The translations under genes were made by a program, and so were the position numbers. The notes under the pieces were generated by a model. The model made no database searches and had not been told where the DNA came from. It saw nothing but the letters and a program-made list of their open reading frames with translations. From the NCBI RefSeq assembly GCF_902498195.1, contig NZ_CABVIY010000002.1, positions 434,001 through 498,000 on the forward strand: a DNA stretch of 64,000 nucleotides, read 5' to 3'. This document shows, piece by piece, positions 16,313-25,662 of this stretch. Each line of letters begins with the position of its first letter. The stretch's first letter is position 1. The stretch comes from Pseudomonas fluorescens. GTDB taxonomy: Bacteria; Pseudomonadota; Gammaproteobacteria; Pseudomonadales; Pseudomonadaceae.

Positions 16313-17890
16313 ATGGCCCTCGATATTCACGCTCACCGCATCCTGATCCTCGACTTCGGTTCCCAGTACACCCAGCTGATCGCCCGCCGCGTGCGTGAAA
16401 TCGGCGTGTACTGCGAACTGCACCCGTTCGACATGGATGACGAAGCGATTCGCGAATTCGCACCGAAGGGGATCATCCTCGCCGGCGGCCCGGAGTCGGT
16501 ACACGTGGCTGACAGCCCGCGCGCGCCACAAGCGGTCTGGGACCTGGGCGTACCGGTCTTCGGTATCTGCTACGGCATGCAGACCATGGCCGAGCAACTG
16601 GGCGGCAAGGTTGAAGGTTCCGAGCTGCGTGAGTTCGGTTATGCCCGTGTTGACGTGGTCGGCAAGAGCCGCCTGCTCGACGGCATCGAAGACCACATCG
16701 ACGCCGATGGCCTGTTCGGCCTCGACGTGTGGATGAGCCACGGTGACAAGGTCACCCGCATGCCGGAAGACTTCCACATCCTGGCCAGCACCCCGAGCTG
16801 CCCGATCGCCGGCATGTTCAGCGATGATCGTCGCTACTACGGCGTGCAGTTCCACCCGGAAGTGACCCACACCAAGCAAGGCGGTCGCATCCTGTCGCGC
16901 TTCATTCTCGAGATCTGCGAGTGCGAAGCGCTGTGGACACCGTCGAAGATCGCTGAAGACGCCATCGCCCAGGTTCGCGCCCAGGTCGGCACCGACAACG
17001 TACTGCTCGGCCTGTCCGGCGGTGTCGACTCTTCCGTGGTAGCAGCCTTGCTGCACAAGGCCATCGGCGACCAGCTGACCTGCGTCTTCGTCGACAACGG
17101 CCTGCTGCGTCTGCACGAAGGCGAGCAAGTGATGGCCATGTTCGCCGAGAACATGGGCGTCAAGGTGATCCGCGCCAACGCCGAGGACCAGTTCCTCGAC
17201 AACCTGGCCGGCGAGTCGGACCCGGAGAAGAAGCGCAAGATCATCGGCCGTACCTTCATCGACGTCTTCGATGCCCAGTCCAACAAACTGGAAAACATCA
17301 AGTACCTGGCCCAGGGCACCATCTACCCGGACGTGATCGAGTCGGCTGGCGCGAAAAGCGGCAAGGCCCACGTCATCAAGTCGCACCACAACGTGGGCGG
17401 CCTGCCGGAAGAAATGAACCTCAAGCTGGTTGAACCCCTGCGCGAACTGTTCAAGGACGAAGTCCGTCGTCTGGGCCTGGAACTGGGCCTGCCGTACGAC
17501 ATGGTCTACCGTCACCCGTTCCCGGGCCCGGGCCTGGGCGTGCGGATCCTCGGTGAAGTGAAGAAGGAATACGCCGACCTGCTGCGTCGCGCCGACCACA
17601 TCTTCATCGAAGAACTGCGCAAGGCCGACTGGTACCACAAGGTCAGCCAGGCATTCGTGGTGTTCCAGCCGGTGAAATCCGTGGGCGTGGTCGGCGATGG
17701 CCGTCGTTACGCCTGGGTCGTGGCCCTGCGTGCCGTGGAAACCATCGACTTCATGACCGCGCGTTGGGCACACCTGCCTTACGAACTGCTGGAAACCGTT
17801 TCCGGCCGCATCATCAATGAAATCGAAGGCATCTCCCGCGTCACCTACGATGTGTCGAGCAAGCCGCCAGCGACCATTGAGTGGGAATGA
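16313..17890 (+). CDS. guaA: GMP synthase (glutamine-hydrolysing)
   Basis: GuaA aminates XMP to GMP. The 525-residue product has an N-terminal class I amidotransferase domain with nucleophile Cys86 in [10 protein letters not shown] and [10 protein letters not shown]. The ATP-pyrophosphatase P-loop LSGGVDSSV follows, and then the C-terminal dimerisation domain ending PPATIEWE. It lies 99 bases after guaB in the same direction and is closed by the terminator at 17928. Confidence 0.97.
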   Translation: MALDIHAHRILILDFGSQYTQLIARRVREIGVYCELHPFDMDDEAIREFAPKGIILAGGPESVHVADSPRAPQAVWDLGVPVFGICYGMQTMAEQLGGKVEGSELREFGYARVDVVGKSRLLDGIEDHIDADGLFGLDVWMSHGDKVTRMPEDFHILASTPSCPIAGMFSDDRRYYGVQFHPEVTHTKQGGRILSRFILEICECEALWTPSKIAEDAIAQVRAQVGTDNVLLGLSGGVDSSVVAALLHKAIGDQLTCVFVDNGLLRLHEGEQVMAMFAENMGVKVIRANAEDQFLDNLAGESDPEKKRKIIGRTFIDVFDAQSNKLENIKYLAQGTIYPDVIESAGAKSGKAHVIKSHHNVGGLPEEMNLKLVEPLRELFKDEVRRLGLELGLPYDMVYRHPFPGPGLGVRILGEVKKEYADLLRRADHIFIEELRKADWYHKVSQAFVVFQPVKSVGVVGDGRRYAWVVALRAVETIDFMTARWAHLPYELLETVSGRIINEIEGISRVTYDVSSKPPATIEWE

Positions 17891-17927
17891 TCCCGCGCCA
17901 GCCTTGATGGCTTGAGCGCAGGCTCTA

Positions 17928-17966
17928 CAAAAAGCCCCGTGAAACAATGTTTCACGGGGCTTTTTT
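17928..17966. terminator. Bidirectional intrinsic terminator
   Basis: The stem AAAAGCCCCGTGAAA / TTTCACGGGGCTTTT with a CAATG loop is flanked by A and T runs. It ends guaBA on the plus strand and probably the toxin operon that stops at 17981 on the minus strand. Confidence 0.92.
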
Positions 17967-17980
17967 GCTTCCGGGAGGGC

Positions 17981-20900
17981 TTACAGCGGTTTGGACCAGC
18001 CGGCCAGTTTCAGGTTGAGATTGTCCAGCGCCTTGAGCAGTGCTTCGACGCTGTCGAAGCGTTTTTCATGGAGGGAAGGCCAGGAGGGGCGCTCAATGTA
18101 GACGCGTCCGGACTCCGCGTGGATCAGCGTGTACGCGAGCGCGTTGTCACGGCCGCGATGTACCAGGAAAGTACCGCCGGGTTCCTTTTTCAAGGTGTAG
18201 CGTCCCGGTCGGGACAGCAGCTTTTCAATTTCCGGGGTCGTTTGGGCGTACCAGGGCGTTTCAACTTGCAGGCGCAGGTCGCCTTTGACCAGCTGCTCTT
18301 TCTTGGCCATTTCTCCGGGAAGGCGCCTGCCCGGATCAGGTTCGATACCCCCGGACGCACCTTCGGCCACATCCTCGGCGCGCAGGCCGACGGCGCCCTC
18401 CAGTTCACTGACACCGGCAACGCCTTCAAAGGTGTTCGAGTGGGTATTGCCCACCAGTGCCACCCAGTTATGCGGCTCGCGTGCCGCCTGGTCGGCCTCG
18501 ATCACCGTGTGGGCGAAGAAATTCATCATTTTCTGGCGTGCCAGCGGGTAGGCGGCTTTCATTCCGGCCAGTCGATAACTGGCCAGGCAGTCGATGGCCT
18601 GAACCCGTATGCCGTTGCGGTTGGCCGCCTTGACCAGGTTGAGAAAGGTATAGCGTTGCATCGGATCGGTCAGGTGCCCGCCGTCGAGTTGGGTCAGGTA
18701 CAGCTCCAGATCCCGGGGCATCACCGACGTCCTGGCGAAGTTGTCCAGCGCGGCCTGGTGGAAGTCCGTCAGCAGATGTTCGGCGTAGAGCGTTTTCACG
18801 CCCTTGTTGGCCAGCGCTTGCATGTTGTCGATGAGCCATTGCTTGCTGGCGGCTTCGGCATGGCTTTCGCCGATCACCAGCCCGCGGAATGCCTCGAACA
18901 ATCGCTCGATGAACGCTGGCGCCGGCAATGCGGGCTCCGGGGGCGTTATCGGTGGACGCGCCGGGAGGCGCAGTTCGGCATAAAAGCCTGTGGCCGCGCC
19001 GTGCAGTTGTTTTCGCAATGTCTTGAACGTGTTGTAGGAGGTATTACCGTTCGCCGCCACGACGGCGTCGTCCAACAGGCTGTCCTGGTAGCCAAGTGCA
19101 GCGCTTTTCAGATCGGCCCGCGCTTCGCTCGGGATTTCATAGGGCGAGGTGATACGCGGCGGGTCGGTGATCACCAGATCGGGAGGTTGGGCTGCCGAAG
19201 GCCCGGGAGCAGGTGGCTCAATGTCCGGCAAGGCGCCGGGCGTGGCCAATGGATCAATGCGCACCTGCCGGTGTGTCAGCCCCTCATCTTCAAGGGCCGC
19301 GGCCAGTTCGTGCACACTGTCGAAGTGACGACCGCTGATCATTGACCATCTCGGGCGGATGACAAACAAACCTGTCGCGTCCTGCTGGATGGGCGTGTGA
19401 ACCAGGCTGCCATCGCCACTGCGGTGGATCAGCGTGGACGGTTCCTGAAGCAGGAACATGCCTGGCTTGGGCAGCGCCTCCTCCAGGGTGCGGGCTGTCA
19501 CCGTGGCAGGCGGTGCGCCCAGATGCAGGCGCAAATCGCTTTTCAGTTCATCAATGGTCCGTCCCAGTATGTCCTTGACCTTTTTCCCTGGGTCAGCGGT
19601 CAGTCCCTGGGCCTGCCCGACCGCACCTTCCTCGACACGCAACGCCACGACACCTTGCAGTTCGCTGACACCGGCAACCTGCTCGAAGCGACTGGCGCGC
19701 TCCTCATTCACCAGCGCCACCCAACGATGGGCGCCCCGTGCGGCCTGATCGTTGCGCAGGGTCGTGTCCGAATAGTAATTCATCATTTTCCGGCTGCTGG
19801 CGTCGGATGTCCCCTCCATCTGCGGGAAGCGACGGCTGGCCATGCTGTCGATGGCTTGAACGCGGACGTGGTTTAGTTGCGCGGTTTTCACCAGCTCGGT
19901 GTAGGCGTGAGGGCCGGCCGGGTCGGTCTTGAACCGAATGTCCAGGCCCTTCAGATAACCCTCGAGTGCGGGCGGCATCTTGCCGGTGTTGTGGAAAACA
20001 TTCAGGTCCGCTTGATGGAAATCCGTGAGCAGGTGATCCAGGTAGAGGGTTCTGATTTTTTGTTTGTTCAGCGCCTTCAGATTGTCGATCAGCAGCTGTC
20101 TGGTGCCGGTACCGGAACTGTCTTGGCCGATCACCAGGCCGGGGTTCTCCTTGAACAGGCGCTTGGTCATTTCAGCAAATGACGTATTGGGTTTGAAGGC
20201 CGGCACGAGCGGACGCGGTGGTAACTCAGGGGCGACATAGAAGTTGATGGCATCGTCGTACAGCGTGCGACGCATTGTCTTGAAGTCTTGGTAGAAACGA
20301 TCGCTGTTGTCCTGCGGGTCCAGCGGAAATTCATCCACCTCTGCTTCAGCCACCGGTTGCAGTGCCCCTCTTTGTGCCGGCGGCACGTCATACGCCAGCG
20401 GTTGCAATTCCACCTCGGGCAGGGGATCGGCTGTATGTCCCCAGGGCCATTTGCCAAAAATCTTCATCCCGCCCTTGAGGCCGGTGCGGGCGCCGGGCTC
20501 CCATTTCAGGGCTTCGTTCAGGCGCACTGGGACATTGCGGTAAAACGAAAAGGGATTGCCCGGATCGACAATCACCCAGCCGCGCAATTGCTCGACATAG
20601 CGCACCTGGTAAAAGCCGTCACTGCCGGCGCGACGCATGTAAATGTAGTGCTTGCCCGAGGCGGTCTGGATGATTTCCTGAAACCTGGGGTCACTGGCTT
20701 CGATGCGGGTGGCCTCGGTGATCCGGGTCTTGAAGGACGCGAGAAAATCCTCCGGCTCCGTGGGCAGGACCCGTGTCGGCGCGATCTCTTCGAGGGCGGG
20801 CAGCGGCGAGCGGGCGATCGCCGCTTCGGCCAGTTTTTCTTCCGGCGTGAAAAAGGCGTTGGCTTCGGCAATTTCCGGCAGACGGCCACTGCCCTTGATA

Positions 20901-22285
20901 AAGGTGGCGTTGAACAAGGTATCGATGGTCGCGAAAATAGCGCCCGTCACCGCCGCCTTGCGCGCGCCGGGGGTCTTGCCATTGATCGCCTGATCGATCT
21001 GCAAGCCGACGGTGGCGATGCCGGCGCCGACCACCGCCAGCGCCACCGGCCAGCCGACCGCGGCCATGGGGCCGAACATACGCCCGAAGGCATTGAGATA
21101 ACCGAGCCACAGCTTTTTACGCAGGTCGCCATTGGTGTGCATCATGAACGTGCCGTCGCTGATCATGCGCATATGCGTGGCGCTGGCCAGGAAGGTGAAG
21201 GCGTCCTCGTTCAGCACGTCGCCGGTGTGTTCGATCAGGCTGTGATCGGCGCTGTCCCAGGTGCTGACCAACAGGTCCAGGACGTGGTTGAGCCCGACAT
21301 TTTCGATATGCGGTGCGCGCCACAACGTCGAGGCCAGCCCCACCACGGGACCGAAAGCCCAGAGCCATTTTCGTTTCGCCACCGCGCGCCACGAGGTGTC
21401 CTCCATGATGTCGTGGTCGGCGACCTGGAAGTGCGCCAGGAAGCGCTTGCGGTCAGCCGGTTTGCGGGTCTGCGACAACACCCACCAATGCAGGTCGCGG
21501 TAAGTCTTGAAGGCATGCAGGCCCCAGGTTTCACCGGGTGAGTAGAGCATCAACTGGCCGTGGCCGTCGTTGATGCACAGGATGTCGGTAGCCACGAAGT
21601 CACCGACTTTCAGCAGGCTGATCTGCATCCCGTCGGCAGGCGAGGCCTCCTCTTCCAGCATCTGCAACGTGACCGGCCAGCTCACATTGCCGGCGACGGC
21701 CTTGATCACGGTGCGGAAATTATCATCCGACAACCGGCCGCCCTCGCGGTCTTCCATGGCTTTGGCCAGAAAGGTGCACTTGGCCAGGGTGCGGAATGAC
21801 TTGCTGTGCTTGTTCCAGAACGAAGCGACCTTTTGATCGAAGAGATCGGCAAAGTTGATCGCCCAGAAATCCTTCAGCACCTCGTTGCCATGCATTCGCA
21901 CTTCGTTGGTTTGGTTGAAGTCTTCGGCCTCCGGCCCCGCCGTGTAGAAGCCGCCATCGACATCCAGCATATCGGCGTTGTCCTGGTCGCCGACGCGGAA
22001 CCGCTGGATCACCAGTTGCGGCAAAGTCATGGACTCCAGGGGTTTTGCGCAACAGTGTTCCCAGCCGGTGAAGGTCTGCGAACTGCTGATGGCGTTCCTG
22101 AAACGGTGCCAGTAAACCTGTTCGGGTTCCAGGTGGGTGACGCCATGTTTGAGCAGAATATCCCTGGCGACCGAGCAGGCCATTTCGTACAGGTCGGGAC
22201 AGGCCTGGATCAGTGCGGGAACCAGGCCCTTGAGCGCCAGTCTGTCGGCGTCATTGGGCAGTGCAGTGCTTTGTGATGTGTCCAC
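17981..22285 (-). CDS. Giant toxin-like protein with two TIKI/PMT-C2-like modules
   Basis: This 1434-residue protein is the second gene of a tandem paralogous pair. Residues about 1-400 match the dermonecrotic-toxin-like N-terminal region common in Pseudomonas (FRNAISSSQTFTGWEHCCAKP, NADMLDVDGGFYTAGPEAED). A hydrophobic stretch follows at about 403-428 (MAAVGWPVALAVVGAGIATV). There are then two repeats of about 370 residues, each with a domain resembling the TIKI/ChaN/EreA superfamily (which includes the PMT C2 domain) plus a roughly 60-residue beta-rich tail. The second repeat keeps GESH (1139-1142), AEH (1168-1170) and VGNTH (1278-1282). The first has GQDS, LDH and VNEER. The GTG start at 22285 has AAGGA six bases ahead and aligns exactly with the paralogue's start. 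The ATG at 22324 lacks such a site. There is no Sec signal, and the function as a secreted toxin is inferred. Confidence 0.7.
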   Translation of the reverse strand: MDTSQSTALPNDADRLALKGLVPALIQACPDLYEMACSVARDILLKHGVTHLEPEQVYWHRFRNAISSSQTFTGWEHCCAKPLESMTLPQLVIQRFRVGDQDNADMLDVDGGFYTAGPEAEDFNQTNEVRMHGNEVLKDFWAINFADLFDQKVASFWNKHSKSFRTLAKCTFLAKAMEDREGGRLSDDNFRTVIKAVAGNVSWPVTLQMLEEEASPADGMQISLLKVGDFVATDILCINDGHGQLMLYSPGETWGLHAFKTYRDLHWWVLSQTRKPADRKRFLAHFQVADHDIMEDTSWRAVAKRKWLWAFGPVVGLASTLWRAPHIENVGLNHVLDLLVSTWDSADHSLIEHTGDVLNEDAFTFLASATHMRMISDGTFMMHTNGDLRKKLWLGYLNAFGRMFGPMAAVGWPVALAVVGAGIATVGLQIDQAINGKTPGARKAAVTGAIFATIDTLFNATFIKGSGRLPEIAEANAFFTPEEKLAEAAIARSPLPALEEIAPTRVLPTEPEDFLASFKTRITEATRIEASDPRFQEIIQTASGKHYIYMRRAGSDGFYQVRYVEQLRGWVIVDPGNPFSFYRNVPVRLNEALKWEPGARTGLKGGMKIFGKWPWGHTADPLPEVELQPLAYDVPPAQRGALQPVAEAEVDEFPLDPQDNSDRFYQDFKTMRRTLYDDAINFYVAPELPPRPLVPAFKPNTSFAEMTKRLFKENPGLVIGQDSSGTGTRQLLIDNLKALNKQKIRTLYLDHLLTDFHQADLNVFHNTGKMPPALEGYLKGLDIRFKTDPAGPHAYTELVKTAQLNHVRVQAIDSMASRRFPQMEGTSDASSRKMMNYYSDTTLRNDQAARGAHRWVALVNEERASRFEQVAGVSELQGVVALRVEEGAVGQAQGLTADPGKKVKDILGRTIDELKSDLRLHLGAPPATVTARTLEEALPKPGMFLLQEPSTLIHRSGDGSLVHTPIQQDATGLFVIRPRWSMISGRHFDSVHELAAALEDEGLTHRQVRIDPLATPGALPDIEPPAPGPSAAQPPDLVITDPPRITSPYEIPSEARADLKSAALGYQDSLLDDAVVAANGNTSYNTFKTLRKQLHGAATGFYAELRLPARPPITPPEPALPAPAFIERLFEAFRGLVIGESHAEAASKQWLIDNMQALANKGVKTLYAEHLLTDFHQAALDNFARTSVMPRDLELYLTQLDGGHLTDPMQRYTFLNLVKAANRNGIRVQAIDCLASYRLAGMKAAYPLARQKMMNFFAHTVIEADQAAREPHNWVALVGNTHSNTFEGVAGVSELEGAVGLRAEDVAEGASGGIEPDPGRRLPGEMAKKEQLVKGDLRLQVETPWYAQTTPEIEKLLSRPGRYTLKKEPGGTFLVHRGRDNALAYTLIHAESGRVYIERPSWPSLHEKRFDSVEALLKALDNLNLKLAGWSKPL

Positions 22286-22345
22286 AGTCGTTCCTTGAGC
22301 GTGGTTGAGTGTCATCGTAAACATTTCGGGTACAGGCGGAGCCGG

Positions 22346-25300
22346 TCAGGCCGGCAGGCGACTTTGCAGGCTCAGGCCCATGTGATTCAGTTTGCGCGAC
22401 AGTTGCTGGAGGGTGTCGTACGGAACGCCGTTGACCGGTCCCCAGGACGGACGATCGATGGAGTAGCGCCCGTCGGCCAGGGTCTGGATCGGTGTTCGCA
22501 CAATCTGATCGGTCTGGCTGCGGTGAAGCAGGGTGTAGACGCCCTCTGATTGCTCGATGCAATACATGCCCGGACGGGTCAATAGCCTGCCGATCTGCTG
22601 CTCGTTGCGGCTGACCCGTGGCGCTTCCATTTCCAGCAGCAGGTCGGCGTGAAGGGTTTCGACTTTCCCGCGTGCCATCTCATTCTGCGCGGAAGGCCCC
22701 CTTTCGATGTCGATGCCGGGGTCTACCGAAATGCGTTCGCCCTGGCCAGGATCGACCTCTTCAATGCGCAAGCCGATGCCGCCTTCCAGTTCGCTGATGC
22801 CTGCCAGTGCCCTGAAGGTGTTGGTGTTTTCGACACCGGTCAACACGACCCACTTGTCGACCGTGTTGATCGCTTTATCCATCGTCATGATTTCGGAGGT
22901 CAGGTGGTTTGTACTCACCTGTTCTTCAAAGCGCGTGAAGGACACTGTTTTTCTGTAGGTCGCCGCACAGTCGGTGGCCTGCACGCGAATACCGTTTTGC
23001 CGGGCGGCTTTTACCAGGGCCAGTTCATTGAATTGCCCCGAGGGATCGCTCCCGAGGCGGGTCAGGTACTGTTCGAGGTCTTTGGGCATGTCGCCGGTCT
23101 TGAAGTAGGCATTCAGGTCGGTCTGGGCAAAGTCGCTGAGCAGGCGTCGCACATACAGGGTCTTGACCCCGTGTCGGGCCATGTCTGCCAGGTTCTCGAT
23201 CATGAAGCGCATGCTGGTGATGCGCCCCAGGGTTTCGCTGACGACCAGCCCCGGTGCATTCTGGAACACCTGGGCAAGGAGCTCGGGGAGGGAGGTTGAC
23301 GCGTTAACCACGGGTATCGCCGGGCGTTGTGGCAGGTTGCTCCACGGCAGGTTTCGGTAAAAACGCAGGGCGGTGGTCAGCAGCGTCCTGGCTTTATCGG
23401 CGAAGTACAGGGCATAGCGATCCGGTGCGACCAGACCGCCATCCGCTCCAATCTGCACTTGAATGTGGGTTTCACGCAGTTGCAGGGCCCATCTGCTCAG
23501 TTCTGCCCGACGCGCCAAGGCCACGTCATAGGGGGTTTTCACCAGGTTCAAGCGGGTCGATGACGAGGGTTGCGGCTCGGCGACCGGCAAGGTGTGCGAT
23601 GTGCCCGCTTGCGGCTCAGGCTGCTCTAATTCAACAGGCGCGGGTTCGCGTACGTCCATTTCCAGCTCGACCGTGCAGGCTTTGCCCATGCACTGGCCTC
23701 CACCTTTAAGGCCCAATGGGGTCATGCGCTCCCAGTTGCCTTCGGCATTCAATCGCACCGGCTGTGAGTGGATCAGCTGGTTGGGGCGTTCCGGGTCGAC
23801 GATCGCCCAAAAACCCTCGCCTTGCGAGTCGGCGAAGTAGCGCACGTAATACGCCGTGTCGTTCATCAGGATGGCGTAGGGCGGATCCGAGTCCAGCCGG
23901 TAGATCCCTTCAAACTTGCCCGGTTCAGCGACAGGTGTGTAGGCGTCCAGCAGCTCGTTGGTTTGAAACCGCTGCGGGATCTCGGCTGTTAGCACGGTTT
24001 CCGAGGTTGTCGGCGGCACTTGTTCCAGCGCGGGCACCCTCCAGTTTGTTTCTTCGGGGGGGACCTCGCGGGCGGTGCCCTCCGTTTGCCCGGCCACTTC
24101 AACGGTCTCGGCCGCTTCGGCCTGCGTTCCGACTTCCGCCAGCGACCCGGTGCCTTTCAAAAAGGGCAGGTTGAACAGGGTATCAATGCCGTTGAGGATC
24201 GCGCCGATGACGCCTTGCTTGCGCTCCGCCGCGGTCTTGCCGGTGACGGCCTGGTCGATGTTCAGTCCCATGCTGGCGAGGCTGGCGCCAATCACCACCA
24301 GCGCCACGGGCCAGCCGACGGCCGCCATCGGCCCGAACACCTTCAAACCGGCGGTGAGGTAACCGATCCACAGTTTTTTTCGGAGATCGCCATTGGAGGT
24401 CAAGGACAGATCGGCCTCGGCCGACATCGCCGCCCGGGTCGAGTCGCGCATCCAGCTGAAGGCATCGTTGGTCACGCTTTGATCGTTCAGATTGATCAGG
24501 TGGTGATCGGAATGGCCCCAGGTGCCGACAAGTCGGTTCATCAGGTCGGTGATGTTCGTTTCGATGTCATGACGGTCGGCCAGCGGGAAATGGCTGAGGA
24601 ACTGTTGGCGCGGGGCTTTTTTGTTCATTTGCATCAAGGCCCACCAATGCAGGTCGGCAGGGGTTTGCAACACATGAAACGGCGCGTTTTCGCCCGGCGA
24701 ATAAACGATTTGCCGGCCCTCTGGATCAATGATTCGCAGGATGTTGGTCGCCACATGCCCGTCGATATCCAGCGCGCCGACACGCAGCCCGGTGCCCGTC
24801 GGGTGTTCGGATTGCAGCAGGTGCAGGCTGACGGGCCAGCTCAGCGGGCCGATGACCGCGCTGACCACGGTGTGAAAGTCATCGTCAGTCAAAAAGCCGC
24901 TATCGCGTGCTTCAACGGCCTTGCTGAGGAAATTGCACTTGGCCAGGGTTCGGAAGTCCTGGGCGTAGTCATTCCAGAACGCTTCCAGCTTGTTGCGGTA
25001 GACGTCGCTGAAATTGATGTTCCAGAATTCCCTGAGCACCTCATCGCCATGCAGGCGCACTTCATTGGTCTCATTGAAATCCTCGGTCTCCGGCCCCGCC
25101 GTATAGAAGCCTGCATCGGAGTCCAGCAGATCAGCGTTGTCCTGATCATGGACGCGGAACCGATGGATCACCAGCTGCGTCAAGGTCATGGACTCAGTGG
25201 GTTTTGCGCAACAGTGTTCCCAGCCGGTAAAGGCGGTCGGACTGCTGATGGCGTTCCTGAAACGGTGGAACCAGACCTCGTCGGGGTCGTGGCCGACGAC

Positions 25301-25444
25301 GCCGAACTTGCCAAGCAGTTGACTGGCCACCTCGTGGGCGGTGTCCTGCAAGCTGGGGCAAGCGGTGACCACCTTGACGGCGATGGCCTTGAGGGCGGCC
25401 TTGTCAGCTGCATTGGGCAGAGGGCGTGTTTCGATAGGGTGCAT
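22346..25444 (-). CDS. Giant toxin-like paralogue with one degenerate TIKI/PMT-C2-like module
   Basis: This 1032-residue protein is the first gene of the pair, 60 bases before its paralogue. It has the same order: an N-terminal toxin-type region (FRNAISSPTAFTGWEHCCAKP), a hydrophobic helix pair at about 370-396 (FGPMAAVGWPVALVVIGAS), a Pro/Glu-rich linker at about 590-630, and one TIKI-like domain with tail. The candidate catalytic positions are lost: SETLG replaces GESHA, VRR replaces AEH and TGVEN replaces VGNTH. The ATG at 25444 (MHPIETRPLPN) has AAGGA nine bases ahead. Upstream in-frame ATGs at 25504 and 25450 fit less well. It may be a non-catalytic partner, or have a different target. 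No immunity gene is evident. Confidence 0.68.
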   Translation of the reverse strand: MHPIETRPLPNAADKAALKAIAVKVVTACPSLQDTAHEVASQLLGKFGVVGHDPDEVWFHRFRNAISSPTAFTGWEHCCAKPTESMTLTQLVIHRFRVHDQDNADLLDSDAGFYTAGPETEDFNETNEVRLHGDEVLREFWNINFSDVYRNKLEAFWNDYAQDFRTLAKCNFLSKAVEARDSGFLTDDDFHTVVSAVIGPLSWPVSLHLLQSEHPTGTGLRVGALDIDGHVATNILRIIDPEGRQIVYSPGENAPFHVLQTPADLHWWALMQMNKKAPRQQFLSHFPLADRHDIETNITDLMNRLVGTWGHSDHHLINLNDQSVTNDAFSWMRDSTRAAMSAEADLSLTSNGDLRKKLWIGYLTAGLKVFGPMAAVGWPVALVVIGASLASMGLNIDQAVTGKTAAERKQGVIGAILNGIDTLFNLPFLKGTGSLAEVGTQAEAAETVEVAGQTEGTAREVPPEETNWRVPALEQVPPTTSETVLTAEIPQRFQTNELLDAYTPVAEPGKFEGIYRLDSDPPYAILMNDTAYYVRYFADSQGEGFWAIVDPERPNQLIHSQPVRLNAEGNWERMTPLGLKGGGQCMGKACTVELEMDVREPAPVELEQPEPQAGTSHTLPVAEPQPSSSTRLNLVKTPYDVALARRAELSRWALQLRETHIQVQIGADGGLVAPDRYALYFADKARTLLTTALRFYRNLPWSNLPQRPAIPVVNASTSLPELLAQVFQNAPGLVVSETLGRITSMRFMIENLADMARHGVKTLYVRRLLSDFAQTDLNAYFKTGDMPKDLEQYLTRLGSDPSGQFNELALVKAARQNGIRVQATDCAATYRKTVSFTRFEEQVSTNHLTSEIMTMDKAINTVDKWVVLTGVENTNTFRALAGISELEGGIGLRIEEVDPGQGERISVDPGIDIERGPSAQNEMARGKVETLHADLLLEMEAPRVSRNEQQIGRLLTRPGMYCIEQSEGVYTLLHRSQTDQIVRTPIQTLADGRYSIDRPSWGPVNGVPYDTLQQLSRKLNHMGLSLQSRLPA

Positions 25445-25662
25445 GGGGCTCATTCCTTGAAAAAGGGCGTTTGAGGATTCCCGATTGCTTCGCGCAACGT
25501 GCATTACCTATGTACAACCTGACGTGATCGGCGGTGATGTAGCGACAGCGCTGACTGCGTCCAGTCGCCGCGCCACCCTTACTGTTTCTCAAGCGCAGGT
25601 GTATCGTATTCGCCCTTTACGGGCCTGCGGGCCTGTCGCTGATACGTGAGGTAGTTGAGTTC

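Noticed and set aside
22286..22324. ATG start for the downstream toxin gene at 22324
   Set aside because: No ribosome-binding site precedes it, while the GTG at 22285 has AAGGA at the right distance and aligns to the paralogue's first residue.
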